From Fennellomyces sp. T-0311 (lineage: Eukaryota > Mucoromycota > Mucoromycetes > Mucorales > Lichtheimiaceae), in contig JALLLT010000027.1 in the NCBI GenBank assembly GCA_025266875.1, forward strand, positions 186,001 to 250,000: a stretch of DNA of 64,000 bases, given 5' to 3'. How positions within the stretch are numbered: the stretch's first letter is position 1; each line of letters opens with the position of its first letter. Below the pieces are notes generated by a model. The model had not been told where the DNA came from. It saw only the letters and a program-made list of their open reading frames with translations, and did no database searches. A program made the position numbers and the translations under genes. Positions 48,072-60,802 of this stretch are shown piece by piece.

Positions 48072-50116
48072 ATGACGAACACAATTTCAGAGACGTCAAT
48101 GCGAAACACATTAAACACTGCTATTGCAAATGACAATGGGAAAGCAGTACTGCCGAATGATGACGAGTCCGAAGATACCATTTGCAACAATCACGATTCA
48201 GCTGATAAGCGCGATACACTGCCAGACGTTGATATACTAATTGATGGCGAAGCGACCTGTTTTGGCAATGAAATCCGCGAGGCCAAACAGATGATACAGC
48301 TTCTACCATTAAACCCGGATGTCTATCTTAAAGCGGGTTGGCTTTATTCGTTGCTTGGTTATCAGCGGCGCGCGATGGCTGTGTATAAGAAAGGACTCAA
48401 CAACGTCGATCGAGAACATCATCATGTATTTCAGCAGCGATATGATTCTGCTAATGCAAAATGTCAGCTGCGCATTGACATTCCTGGCTTGCTACCATAC
48501 GATCTCATATCAATAATTGCGGAGACTCTGGCACCCCAAGACCATCTCACGGTGCTTGACGTATCGAAAACATGGCGTTCCAAGTTTTCACAATGTCTCT
48601 CCATTTGGGCTACCATCGTTGTCAATCCATTTTATGATACATACGGTGCAGAAACCATACCAAAGCTTGCGCACCATGTTGGACCGCATATCTTGAACGT
48701 TACACTGTGCGGGGTAAATAGGTACTATACTGAAGCACTCTTTGATGCAATGATTAGCGGCAACTTCAGTAATTTGAAACATTTGAATCTGACGTGTAAG
48801 AATACTATAGCACGACATTCCATGTTACAACCATACCTAACTGACTAATCTTCTCTTCTCCAGATTGCGCCGCTTATAGTGGTTCGGGACTAATAGCTGG
48901 ACTAGGAGGCGTCGCGGAAACATTGACAAAACTCGAAGTGAACCTCGCAGAAGCTGTAAATGAAATAGGTGATGATGCCACTCTTCCATACAAGACGATT
49001 CTCTCCATCTGCCCAAATCTCGAACAATTCAGATACGATCATGATGTCTGCGATGTTTCCAAGGCCGCCCTTGGATCACTGGGACCGGCATACACATCCA
49101 AACTAATACAGTTTCAGCTAAAGAGCTCACGCATTGAGTTGGTAAATATTGAAGATATTCTTGAGTCAAGTCCGGAATTGCGGTCCCTGGAACTGAATGG
49201 CTGTACCTCTGCGGTGGTGGATGTGGCGCTCGCCAAATGTAAAAAGTTGGAATTCATCAGCCTGGATGACAATGCCCAATATATTGACTACGAGTGGATT
49301 GATGAAAATCGGATATCAAGACCACCGGAAGCGGGTGTATGTACACTTACGGCCACGTTTGGCAATCCTGACAATTTCACGACGCTGTTCGAAAAGCATT
49401 GCAACACAATCGAGGGGTTATCGCTGTGCTTCACGAATCCCCCAATCGACCGATGGGCAGTATCTATAAACGCGTTTGGTGACTTCAGTAATTTGATATT
49501 CTTGGCGTTACAATGCAACGATAATGATGCATCCATAGTTGCTTCAGCCTTGATACGAAGATCACCATCTCTACTTCGACTACAATTCATTGCTCAAACT
49601 AAGAATATCGATAATAGGTTAATATCGGCAATAGTGGATGCGCCGCGCTTACAAGAACTGTGCGTGTCAAATACAGCATTCAACGAACTAAATCTACGAA
49701 CACTGTTCCAAGGTTTTGCAGCCAAAGCAGCCAATCAATCTACACTGCAGAAGATTTCTCTTACTGAAATTTTCTGTGATGCTCGTTTTACTATTGCCAA
49801 CGTCCTCGATTGCCTTCCTGATATTGCTACGCTTCGAAAAGTTGAGATGGCATGGTGTCGGTCAGCGTCAGAGTCAGCAATCATCCGGTTTTGCAAACGA
49901 CTACAGTCCCATCCATACATCGAAGCCATCACGTTTGAGGACTTGAACTGTATTACGGATGAATCATTAAAGAGCCTTGCTGCCATCAAAGGACTTCGGA
50001 ATCTTAGGTTAGCTTCCATTGAAAACATTACCGAGCAAGGCATTCAATTCTTTGCTGGCTCTTCCATTAAACTAAATGTTCTTGCGTGTGGTGCAATGTA
50101 TGATATTTGTATATGA
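48072..50116 (+). CDS. TPR-like/F-box/LRR protein 2 (Pof3-like)
   Basis: Exons 48072-48795 and 48864-50116 give about 658 aa. Same layout as its neighbours: TPR-like segment (DVYLKAGWLYSLLGYQRRAM, about 80-120), F-box (LLPYDLISIIAETLAP, VSKTWRSKFSQCLSIW, about 135-185) and LRRs to the end (PELRSLELNGCTS, GLRNLRLASIENIT). The phase 1 intron falls at the same place, just before the LRR region. Aligned by eye it is clearly homologous to genes 1 and 3 but well diverged in the LRRs, the part expected to meet substrates. A different start frame is unlikely because the ATG begins an MTNT/MTKT sequence shared with the paralogues. Confidence 0.9.
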
Positions 50117-50246
50117 ATACATTTCTTCCGCTAATAAAAAACCAGAAGCCGCGGTCAATATAAAATTGAACGGTGGACCCAAGGAAGCCGAGTTGCTTGG
50201 CAACGTGACACTTGCCTAAATACTTTTCTTCACCCGCGTAATCGCC

Positions 50247-52259
50247 ATGACCAAAACTAGTTTGAATTCATTACATGAACAATTACCACAAGCTGCCATT
50301 GACGATGGCGATTTACCATCGGGTCATGAAAGCGACAAACACACGCTTTATGCTCAATTAGGTCAATGCCTTACTCTGTCTGATTGTCAAACAACAGCTC
50401 ATCGACCAACGACCGATCTGGCCATGGAAATACGCAATGCTGAGGAACTGATACAATCTACTCCGGGGCTTCCAACGGGGTATATCCGAGCTGGTGAACT
50501 GTATTCGCTGCTAGGCTACCAACAGCGCGCAATGAGCTTGTATATGGATGGACTTAACAACACCAACAGCGAATACCACGGCGTGCTCCAACGACAGTAC
50601 GAAGCAGCCAAAACAAAAGATGAGAAACGCATCGATATCCTTACCGTTGTCCCCTACGATGTTGTAGTAGATATTGTGAACTATCTTGCAACGAAGGAAC
50701 ATCTGGTGCTTCTCAACGTTTCCAAAGCATGGCGAGACATACTTTCCGGACATTCTTCCATTTGGCGAAACATCGCTATCTCTGATTCAGATACACTTTC
50801 GGTAGCAGAAATATCACGAGTCGCAAGATTCGGATCGCATACATTGGATTTTACGTTAAGCCGTATGAGTATGAAGTTTGGTGAAGCATTGCTATATCAA
50901 TTATCGAAAGGCAGTTTTAACAGCCTTGTGCATCTGGGCCTATACAGTAAGTAAACTATTATATTGGCTAACATTGTATCCAATAATTTTCGACCAGGTT
51001 GTGAAATTCCATCTGGTAGTGTATTGATAAAGGCTTTGGCGCAAGTAGCAGGAACATTGGAGAAACTCGATATTGCAATACCCTTAACGGAGATGCAACA
51101 GCAAATACCGTACAAAAGTATACTTGCAACGTGCCTAAACTTGAAGTACTTTTCGTATGAAAGTGATCTCATCCTTAGGGATTACACAACCGGGTCTCTG
51201 GGACCAGCATACATATCAAAGTTGACCGATTTCCGCCTTCAGACTCCCCTTCTAATGGAAGAAAGCGTCAAAGAGATACTTTGTTGTAGTCCCGAACTAC
51301 GGCATCTGAATATTGGACGGTACTGCCCGATATCAATAATGAAGACGGTGCTCTCTCACTGCAAAAACCTGGAAACCTTTATTTTTGGAAATTATGGGCA
51401 GGAAAGTTACGACCAGGAATGGCTTAAGCGAAACCGAAGGATGTCCAACTCGGTAACTGGACTTCGAACATTCGCAGCTAACATTTTGGATGATCCGCAT
51501 GATTTCATTCCACTCTTTGCGAGTCATTGCAATACTATCGAAGCATTAATGGTTGGAATTGTGCCTTTTCATCCTGACCAGTGGATGCCGCTTACCAACG
51601 GGTTTGGAAACTTTAGCAATTTGCAATTTTTGGATCTGCTTTGCGATGCCACCCAGGCGTGTAACTGTGCTGCTGATCTGTTACGTAAATCCCCAAGCAT
51701 TACTCGATTACGGTGCAGCTTTGAAAGCGAAGACATTGGCAATGATATTATCAAGGAAATAGTCAACGCTCCGAATCTGAAAGAACTGGAAATTGCGCAC
51801 ACCCAGGGCAATGAGCAGGCTATTGGAACTTTATTTCAAGGCTTTGCTAACAAAGGAAGTCAACTTTCAAGGCTACAACGACTCGCTCTAATGGATCTTG
51901 ATTTTCGGTTTCCTATCGCCGCTGTGCTGGATCACCTTCCAAACATCCCAACACTCAAAGAATTTGAGCTTGCGACTTGTCCATCTGCTACTGAGCCTAT
52001 GGTGATCAACTTTTGCAGCAAAATGCAACTCCATCCATCCATCGAAACAATCAAACTCGATTACCTCACTTGTATTACCAATACAACATTAAATGCTCTG
52101 GTTGCTGTCAAAGGTCTCAAGTATCTCAAACTAGGCTCTTTGAGAAATATTACCGAACAGGGCATACAAGTGTTCAGTGGGTCAATCAAGTTAGAGATTG
52201 TAGATTGCCCGAAAGTTGGGCGACTCTGCTTATATCCAAAACATTTCAAATTCACTTGA
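50247..52259 (+). CDS. TPR-like/F-box/LRR protein 3 (Pof3-like)
   Basis: Exons 50247-50946 and 50998-52259 give about 653 aa. TPR-like segment (GYIRAGELYSLLGYQQRAM), F-box (VVPYDVVVDIVNYLATKEH, VSKAWRDILSGHSSIW), then LRRs (PELRHLNIGRYCPI, GLKYLKLGSLRNIT). The start MTKTSLNS resembles MTKTDILM of gene 1. Only 130 bp separates it from gene 2, so its promoter is very compact. Expected to act as a Skp1-bound substrate receptor. All key F-box hydrophobics and the Pro after the first turn are present, and no stop or frameshift was seen, so it looks functional. Confidence 0.9.
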
Positions 52260-52714
52260 AGAATAAAAGGAATCGATGTATGTATGTTAAGTTTAACTTT
52301 GTAACCGATCAGTAAGATAATTCGGTACTCTCAAAGTCGAAACTCACACGGCGCGGGTGCAACATACTTCATACGTACTATGTATAAAATGTGAGAGTTT
52401 CTTTTGCGTACGCGTATGTACATGTTGTATGCATATGTAGACCTTTAATAAATGTCTACATATCTAGCGTACTATTAGTGGTCTTCTGGTGCGCATAGAG
52501 CCAGTAACCGTACTTAATTAAATATAGTAGACCTCTATTTCCTGCACATAACGTTGCATTTGGGTCACCAAAACAAGAATACATAGTGAGTAGTGACATC
52601 CTAAGCCCAGTGCGTATGCAAACACATATTTATTTTTAGAAATAACGAAAGTGCCTGCTCTCATGTCACACCAGTCTGCACAGCACTGTTCGCTTCTTTT
52701 GGACGAGTATAACG
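52260..52714. other. intergenic region between F-box genes 3 and 4
   Basis: Contains a short imperfect hairpin with ATGTAGAC/GTCTACAT near 52433-52461. No gene recognised. Confidence 0.45.
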
Positions 52715-54762
52715 ATGACGCATGATCATCCAAACGACTCTTCGTTGACATCAGCAATGCAGCTTGCGTTCATGGCAACCTTACCTTCCGACATTACACT
52801 GGAGATTTTCGCATTGCTTAATCAACATGACTGTCTGACCGCAATGACGGTTTGCCAAGACTGGCTTTATGCAGTGCCAGAGTACACCAAGGGTCTATGG
52901 AACACGATAGTGATTGATACAAGCAAAACTAATGAAGAGACTCACAAGTGCTGGGAACGCTTCCTCGGTGAGCATGTCAAAAATGTCACCATCGGAGCGC
53001 ATGTCGACGAACAAGTCTTATATGACGTGCTTCAGCAGCTACTGGATCTTAACTGCACCAAAATCGAGTCCCTAGGTAGCAGACAGGAATGGTTAATGTG
53101 TGGATGCTGATTTGCTAATGGAGTAGCTATATATATGCAGAACTTGTGGGCTGCAGCACTACGCAACAAAACACGTTCCTGAGTTTGTTGCGAAGGCTTT
53201 CCTTGATTCGCTTGAAAATGACTATCCATCGCTCCAACGTTGCCTTTGCGCATGTATTCAACGCGTGTCCAAATATGACCCACTTTACTTACCAGCCGAC
53301 GTTGGTTGACGACACATTTGATAGCGAGCCTGAGGTGTTGGATGTTCCCGACCTACCGGATCAATTTCCTAGTGTCACCTACCTGTGCCTGGATATGATA
53401 TTGGATGTCAACCAACGACTGGTACAGCTTTTGAAAAGGTGTCCCAACCTCCAATGTTATATCGGTGCAAGCCTCGAAAACTTGGATACACAAAGGCCTG
53501 ATCATCAACCCGTTGATTTCGATCTTCTTTTCACCCTCTGCCCAAAGATAACGCATGTTGTAACTGACTGGGGCTATGACAGCTTTTACCATCTAAGCGA
53601 CATTGAAGTCGGTACCCTCAATTCCGCCAATGGCATTCGTTATTTTGCTGCTATGGAAGATCGCTATAATGCTGCCCAAGTCAAAACCCTTATTGCAGCG
53701 AATCAATCAACGATCGAACACTTGTCCCTCAGAGCTCATGTTTTCTCATTTTCCTCCCATGGTGCCACTTGGTCTAATGTATTTCAGTCATTCTCACTGC
53801 CGAGGCTGCGTACATTGATATGCAATTCGGGTTTCAAGATCGACAACCCCACCCTCATTGCTATTCTTGGACCTACGGTAAAGATTCTTAAACTGGAAAA
53901 CGGATCATCCTTGGAATTCAATGATCAACTCTTGCTTCAATCGCTCCCCGTCTTTCCATTGCTACACACGTTAGAGTTCAGCGAGCTTACAATAGACACC
54001 GATCGATCTGTTATCGCCCTATTTGAACGATTACCTGCGCTGGAAGATCTTATACTTTCGTATTCGACGCTTACACCTGCCCTTTTTCAGGCGACTTTAG
54101 GATCACTGCGAAATTTGAAGTACTTTGATCTTTTCAATATCAAATGGAAACAGGATGCTTTGGGATGTCACTTTTCGAAACTGGTAGCATCAAAACTCAA
54201 ATATGTACGAATATCATGGACACCCCACATCAACTACGAGCTACTGTTGAAATTCGTGCACGCACCCATGTTGACACATCTTGATATAATGATGGATCAA
54301 ACGATTTGCAATACAGGTTATGATGGTTTGATGCAACTCGTTACGGTACTAAATAAGAGGATCGAAGAGCTGAACCTTCAAAACATCCCACAAGTACCAT
54401 TCACCGTATTCAATGCTCTTTGTGAACTGCCTTATCTGCAGCGGCTCCTCTTGAATAATGAAGGAGCTCATCATATGAACGTTACTTCAGCTCCTTTACA
54501 AGTTGACAAGGCCGGCCTGATACATATCCTACAAAATAGCAAAAGGTTGACGGCTGTAAATTTTAGCAAGCTGAGCGTTGTGGACAACCTGAATCAAACA
54601 AGAGAGGACGGCGAAAACGATGGCGAACTGACTTGCGACGAGTTCAATACCCTTATAAACGAGCAAGTGCCGTCGTACCAGTTATTCACACCCGAAGGAT
54701 CTTATGGAATGAAGCTTGCCGCTTTATATAGTGCGTCTAGTGTCTCCCTTAAACGCAAATAA
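52715..54762 (+). CDS. F-box/LRR protein 4 (no TPR segment)
   Basis: Exons 52715-53075 and 53141-54762 give about 660 aa. The F-box lies near the N-terminus (about 20-65: FMATLPSDITLEIFALLNQH, VCQDWLYAVPEYTKGLW), without the preceding TPR-like part of genes 1-3. LRR-type repeats follow (ACPNMTHFTY, CPNLQCYIG, LRNLKYFDLF, APMLTHLDIM). The phase 1 intron again separates the F-box part from the LRR part. It forms a second subfamily with gene 5. Likely an SCF substrate receptor; the target cannot be inferred. The tail after about 620 is acidic and may be disordered. Confidence 0.88.
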
Positions 54763-54849
54763 ACTCTATCATCACCATGGTTACACAGACTGAGAACCAG
54801 TTTCCATCATGCATCTTCCCCGCCCACTTCTTTTTAGGCTCGTGCCATC

Positions 54850-56829
54850 ATGATGACGCATGACTTTGATGCACGCGATTTGAATCAAGATGAAATCATC
54901 AGTCGATTGCCGCTGGACATTTTACCGACGATATTTTCCAAACTTGAACAGCGCGATTGCATAACTTGCATGAGGGTGTGTCGTGCTTGGTACACTATTA
55001 TACCAGAATATGCAAAAGCAGTATGGAGCACGCTGCGACTTTATCCACATGATCTTCTGCGACGGAACCGATACCGGGAATTGTGTCTCGGGAGCCATGT
55101 CAAGTCCGTTTATTTTTCAAAGTTCCAAAACGATGAAGATTTATACCGAATGATGCAAAAAGTTATCGACTGGGGCTGCACCCACATTGAGTTTATGCGT
55201 AAGTAAAAAGTACGTGACCGACCTATCCTACTAACGAATGATTCAGAGTTTGGATTCTGCTCAACGAAAGATCAACGAGCATTTCTCAGTTTATTACGAC
55301 AACTCCCAAAGTTGACTCAACTAAAGATGGTTGATCACTACTCCAACGTCGCGTTCCTGCATATTTTGAATGCATGCCCAAAGCTGACTCGCTTTATCTA
55401 TCAAACCACTGCAGCATATGACATGACACCAGTCGCATATGCTCATGAACCTATACCCATGGTGGAAGTTCCGGAGAACGCCGTATTTTCCAACCTGATA
55501 TACCTTTGTTTGGATGCTGTGCTCAGCCATACACGCGCGGTATCGATTCTGCAGCGATGCCCAAATCTTCGTTGCTTTTTGGGAACAAGCAGCTATATTT
55601 ATAGCGTAACAAACCTAGAGGTCCCGTACAGCATTTTGGCTGTTCCACTCGACGTATTATTCAACTTGTGCCCAAAACTAGTCCATGTGGATGCTTTTTG
55701 CAGCTATGCGGAATTAAACGAGCCCTTGATAACGGCGGATACAACCTCACTACAGCACGTTGGTTTGGATGAAGGATACGGATATGATCAAATTTCGTCC
55801 CACCTGATTCGGAATCAGCACACATTGAAATCTCTGCGTCTTTGCAAAATGAACGATGATGATGGCAGCACTTTTGATATAGACTGGTCGCCCATGCTAC
55901 GAGCATTGTATATGCCTCAATTACGATCATTCGTTGTCGAAAACGTTAACTTTGACGCTACCTCGCTTGTGACACTCCTTAACCAGTGCAATTCATTAGA
56001 GGTTCTTACTTTGCGCCCCTTGCCTGTATCTCTCGGTCTATCGGATATTCAAAAGATTTACCAACGGCCATCGTTACTTTCGCTAGAATGTCAATCGCTG
56101 TCATTCAGTGACGATTATGCGTTCAATGCGATGCTGGACAAATTCCCTGGCCTGAAATCATTGGCTATTACGCATTCACCCGGCTTGGGCATCAGGATTT
56201 CGATTATATTGCAGCGCCTGAAAGACCTAAAGTCACTAAAACTGATCAAGGCACAACGAAATGGCCCGCCTTCTCCTGGTGGAAACTTTTCGCATTCAAA
56301 ACTCGAGCGCATCGATCTATCCATGTTTGGTGGTGTCTCGTACGATCTGTTGCAGTCCCTGGCCGAGATTCCGACGTTGAGGCGGCTTCGTGTATGGTTT
56401 GATACGCGACTGACAGATGATCAAGATGGATTACTTCGCTTTGTCCAGGCACTCAAGTCAATTGAAGTACTGGAATTTGATGGGATCAGAAAATTATCCT
56501 ACGATGTACTCGATGCATTGGCTTCCTTGACGCACTTGAAGGCGTTCCGGGAAGTGTCTTGGGTCAATGTCTGGGCCGATAGAGAAGGACTGCTACAGAT
56601 GCTACGCAAGAGCACAAGTTTACGAATGGTCTTTTTCCATCAAATTGTCATGATGGATCAGGATGGACAGGATCTATTAGAGGAAGACGAAACCATCGCG
56701 TTGGTTAGAGATATACCAGGATACAATTTCCACGCTCAACTGCTGCCGTCTCAGAGACTTTTTGGCGCAAATCAAGGGTTATTCCATAATGTTGTGATAA
56801 CCAATACGAATAGACCAAAATTAATATAG
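54850..56829 (+). CDS. F-box/LRR protein 5 (no TPR segment)
   Basis: Exons 54850-55198 and 55247-56829 give about 643 aa. F-box at about 17-62 (LPLDILPTIFSKLEQRDCI, VCRAWYTIIPEYAKAVW), then LRRs (ACPKLTRFIY, CPNLRCFLG, LKDLKSLKLIK, IPTLRRLRVWF). Close relative of gene 4: both share HSNVAF-like sequence after the intron (RSNVAFAHVFNACP against YSNVAFLHILNACP) and the same intron phase. Only 87 bp lies between the stop of gene 4 and this ATG. Two adjacent ATGs open the frame; the first is taken. Confidence 0.88.
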
Positions 56830-57323
56830 CCATATTCTTTGATGCTGAAATGCTAGATTGCTTTAAAGTGTGTGATATCCTCGCCAGATGGCGTGTCTTG
56901 GTGTGCCTTTGTCTATTCTATGCTCAAGGGCAGTTGATTTGACAGCCAAAAGAAGTTTAGTGTGATCGACTGTGCCACGCCAATAACGATGATCGCTGTT
57001 AAGGCTGAGCTGAGTCTATCTCCCTAAATGCACCAGCCATGTGGGTCGAGACACTGTGCTAATATGGTTAAAAGGGTCTGAACCTGAGTAAAGCGAAAAG
57101 ACTATTTGCCAAACCATCGCAGGTTTCTTTATTTTGGGACAATAACAAGTATGTAAACATAGTTTTTTAAGAAAAAAAAAAGACGAAAAATGGAGGGAAA
57201 GAAATATAAACCAAATGGAATGTACACATTAAAGAAAACAAAATGATTCAAGCCAAACAAGCGATGGATTGGGTAAAAAAAAGTTTACAGGAAGTTGGAT
57301 TTCTGGGACGGCTAAAGAGGTAT
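56830..57323. other. convergent 3' region of F-box gene 5 and HSP90
   Basis: No gene. The minus-strand 3' UTR of HSP90 is T-rich in this orientation. Confidence 0.5.
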
Positions 57324-59585
57324 TTAGTCAACTTCCTCCATCTTGGAGGTCTCAATGACTTCCTCGACGGCACTGGAGGCAGCGGGCTCATCGACGACTT
57401 CATCCTCATCAATGGACAGACCCAAAGCGACCATGCGGTGGATGCGGGCAGCGAAGGTGTTGGGCTCATCCAAGGAGAAACCAGAGGTCAACAAGGCGGT
57501 CTCGAACAGCAAGGTGGTAAGATCCTTGACGGTGCGATCACCAGCATCAGCAGCAACCTTGTCCTTCAAAGTCTTGACGATGGCGTGCTCGGGGTTGAGT
57601 TCGAAAGTCTTCTTGGACGCCATGTAGGCGGACATGCTGTTATCACGGAGAGCCTGGGCCTTCATGATACGCTCCATGTTAGCGGACCAACCGAACTGAC
57701 CGGTGGTAAGGACACAGGGAGAGTCGGTAAGCTTGTTGGAAACAACGACCTTCTCGACACGCTCGCCCAAGATATCCTTAACAGCCTTGCAAAGGTCCTC
57801 GAACTTCTTCTCCTCGGCCTCACGGGCAGCCTTCTCCTCCTCATCTTCTTCGATCTCAACGCCTTCCTTGGTGATGCAGACAAGCTTCTTGTCGTCATAC
57901 TCCTTGAGCTGGGTGGTGGAGTACTCATCGATGGGGTCGGTCATCAAAAGGACTTCAATGCCCTTCTTCTTGAAGCCTTCCAAGAAGGGAGAGTTCTCGA
58001 TGGCGGCGCGGGACTCACCGGTGATGTAGTAGATGTTCTTTTGCTTCTCGGGCATACGGGTGACGTAGTCCTTGAGGGAGGTCAACTCATCACCAGACTT
58101 GGTGGAGTGGTAGCGGAGGAGATCAGCCAACTTTTGGCGGTTCTGGGTGTCCTCGTGAATACCAAGCTTGAGGTTCTTGGAGAAAGCTTCGTAGAACTTG
58201 TCAAAGTTCTCCTTGTCTTCGGCGATTTCGGCGAACATTTCCAAGCACTTCTTGACCAAGTTCTTGCGGATGACCTTCAAGATCTTGTTCTGCTGGAGCA
58301 TTTCACGAGAAATGTTCAAGGGCAAGTCCTCAGAGTCGACAACACCCTTGACGAAGTTGAGCCATTCGGGGATCAGCTCATCACAGTCATCCATGATGAA
58401 GACACGGCGGACGTACAACTTGATGTTGTTGCGCTTCTTCTTGGTCTCGAACAAGTCAAAGGGAGCACGCTTGGGAACGAACAAGATGGCGCGGAACTCG
58501 AGCTGACCTTCAACGGAGAAGTGCTTGACGGACAAGTGGTCTTCCCAGTCGTTGGTAAGGGCCTTGTAGAACTGAGCATATTCTTCGTTCTTGATGTCAT
58601 CGGGGTTGCGGGTCCACAAGGGCTTGGTCTTGTTGAGCTCCTCAGTGTCGGTGGTCTTCTCCTTGATGGTCTTCTTCTTCTTTTCGTCCTTCTTGTCTTC
58701 CTCATCTTCAACTTCTTCGATCTTGGGCTTCTCACCCTCCTTGACTTCCTCGCCCTCATCATCAGAGACTTCCTTCTCGACCTCCTTCTCGACGACAAGC
58801 TGGATGGGGTACGAGATGAATTCGGAGTGCTTCTTGACGATATCCTTGATCTTGCGCTCCTCGAGGTATTCGAGCTGGTGGGGAGGGGCAGGGAAAGATC
58901 AGTCTCAAGTAAACAATAAAGGAAGAATGAAATTTACCTGGTCTTCCTTCAAGAAGAGACGCATCTCAGTACCGCGGCCAAGAGGGGGGTTGACCTCGTC
59001 ACGGGTGATGGTGAACGAACCGCCGGCAGAGGACTCCCAGATGTACTGTTCGTCGTCGTTGTGCTTGGTGATGACCTGGACCTTGTCGGCAACGAGGTAA
59101 GCAGAGTAGAAACCGACACCGAACTGACCAATCATGGAGATATCAGCGCCCGAGGACAGGGCTTCCATGAAGGTCTTGGTGCCAGACTTGGCGATGGTAC
59201 CCAAGTTGTTGACAAGGTCAGCCTTGGTCATACCGATACCGGAGTCACGGATGGACAGAATGTTGTTCTCGCGGTCGGGGATGATGCGGACGAAAAGGTC
59301 CTTCTCATTCTCCAGAGCGGAAGAGTCGGTCAGCGACTGGTAACGGATCTTGTCGATGGCATCCGAAGAGTTGGAGATCAACTCACGCAAGAAGATTTCC
59401 TGTGATAGAGAGAGAGAAAAGAAAAAGAATTGTCAAAAATCGATGGCCTCTTACGCACCCCCTGACGCGTCATCCCCTTTTCTTGTCTAAGACTGTACCT
59501 TGTTAGAGTAGAAGGTGTTGATGATCAAGCTCATCAACTGAGAGATCTCAGCTTGGAAGGAAAATGTCTCGGTCTCAGCGCTCAT
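57324..59585 (-). CDS. cytosolic HSP90 chaperone
   Basis: Three exons: 59585-59499, 59399-58938 and 58874-57324; about 699 aa, the usual length. The GHKL ATPase domain shows the catalytic Glu/Asn helix ([20 protein letters not shown]), [11 protein letters not shown] and [18 protein letters not shown] charged Glu/Lys linker (about 215-260) leads to the middle domain ([28 protein letters not shown]). The C-terminal dimerisation domain ends in KMEEVD, which docks TPR co-chaperones. HSP90 folds kinases, receptors and other clients in the cytosol. Codon use is strongly biased, as expected for abundant proteins. An HSE-like TTC-nn-GCA-nn-TTC array stands about 150 nt upstream, consistent with Hsf1 control. 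Confidence 0.98.
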
Positions 59586-59729
59586 GGTTGAAGAAGAGGA
59601 GAATGTGGAAAAAAAGGTCGAAGCAGAAAGGCAACGAGGTACGATGGCGACTTGGCTTTTATGGCAGTCGGCAAAAAAAACAATTTTAAAACCAGCAACA
59701 GTTTATAATACAAATATACAAGTCACCTC

Positions 59730-59745
59730 TTTCCAGCAACTTCCA
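59730..59745. promoter_or_regulatory. heat-shock-element-like array of HSP90
   Basis: TTTCCAGCAACTTCCA fits three alternating 5-bp HSE units with one mismatch (GCA for GAA). It lies in the 212-bp gap upstream of HSP90, and a CATAAAAG TATA-like box (minus, about 59656-59663) lies between it and the start. Confidence 0.5.
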
Positions 59746-59797
59746 CAAGGCTCATCCCCAACTCTAACAACCAATCCGGTTCACTCTAACGAAAAGT

Positions 59798-60510
59798 CTA
59801 GAAGAAATTATCTGCTCCCGCCCCCATCGCCCACACGTCGCTATAGCACAGGTAATTGCTCTCCATTGGTACCGTATCATGCGTGAGCACAGACGCTGAC
59901 TCGCTCGGAGGGCAGTAGTAGCTCATAAGCAGAGACGGATCAATGCTCGCGTCGAACCACCAGTTGCCGTCGGGATAAATCATCTCAGTCCAATTGACCT
60001 GCTCTTGCTGCTGCGGCAAGTGCTGGTCGTCAAGCTCCTGGTATCCGTGGTCCCTCGGCGTCTCAACAGTGGGCTGCGGAGGCGTGGTCGTGGCGGCGCG
60101 CTTTCGCTTCGGCGTGTATTTATAGTTGGGATACCTTGGATAACGTTAGCCTTCACAGAAAGAGATCAGCCGCCATGCTGAGTAGCTTACTTTTGGGAAT
60201 GCTCCTCTTTCGCTTTCTCCGCCTGCGCACGGTACACTTGCTTGACACGTTCCGGCTCTTCGCGCCACCACTTGGCCACCACTTTGGAGATATCTCGGTG
60301 GTTGGCACCAGCGACCCAGTCGGCGATTATTTTCTGCTTTTCCAGTCGATAGGCCATGAAGCAGTTCATTGGGCGTGGGATACGTCCGGTTTCCTTTTTC
60401 TTTTGCGTGCGCGGAGGCCGGATGCGGACGCGCATGCTCTGACGGGTCGACACCGTCGTGGTCAACCTTCTCAGGTCGTCCTTTTGCGTTGCTGAAAGAG
60501 GTACTGACAT
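59798..60510 (-). CDS. HMG-box transcription factor (MATA/Sox type)
   Basis: Exons 60510-60191 and 60134-59798 give about 218 aa. The HMG box is at about 43-115: IPRPMNCFMAYRLEKQ, NHRDISKVVAKWWREEP, VYRAQAEKAKEEH, then the basic tail YPNYKYTPKRKR. RPMN, FMAYR, N-x3-IS and the YPxYxYxPKRK end are hallmarks of the sequence-specific MATA_HMG/Sox class (Ste11, Prf1, mating-type factors) rather than non-specific HMGB. The C-terminal half is Gln/Asp/Tyr-rich and may activate transcription. Neighbours are HSP90 and RPL35, not the TPT and RNA helicase genes that flank the mucoralean sex locus, so this is probably another regulator of the class. A TATA box lies about 110 nt upstream. Confidence 0.9.
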
Positions 60511-60619
60511 TGTAAGCTAGGAAAACGAGTGACAGGGGAAGTTATGAACTACGGGTATACAAGAAACGAGAGGAAGGGGGGGGCTGCTGTGTAGCTAGCA
60601 GGCACTCTGGATAGCAGGC

Positions 60620-60628
60620 TTTTATAAG
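60620..60628 (-). promoter_or_regulatory. TATA box of the HMG-box gene
   Basis: CTTATAAAA on the minus strand, about 110 nt before the ATG at 60510. Confidence 0.55.
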
Positions 60629-60802
60629 TGGAGACGGTGCACAATTAAAGAGATAAAAATACACGTTCGCGCCATGTCATATTCCATCAGAAAAATTAAA
60701 GAAGGGGTTTCGAGCCGCTGACAGCATGCAGGTAATATGATACATTGTTCTTTGAAAAGGCGTGAAGAAAAACAATGAATGCATACTTTTATTAGTTGTT
60801 TC

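Noticed and set aside
57243..58919. 558-codon plus-strand open frame
   Set aside because: It lies antisense to HSP90. Strong codon bias of HSP90 leaves the opposite strand free of stops; composition is Leu/Val/Gly-rich with no domain.
59798..60510. Mucoralean sex locus (SexM/SexP)
   Set aside because: The HMG class fits, but the flanking triose-phosphate transporter and RNA helicase genes typical of that locus are absent.
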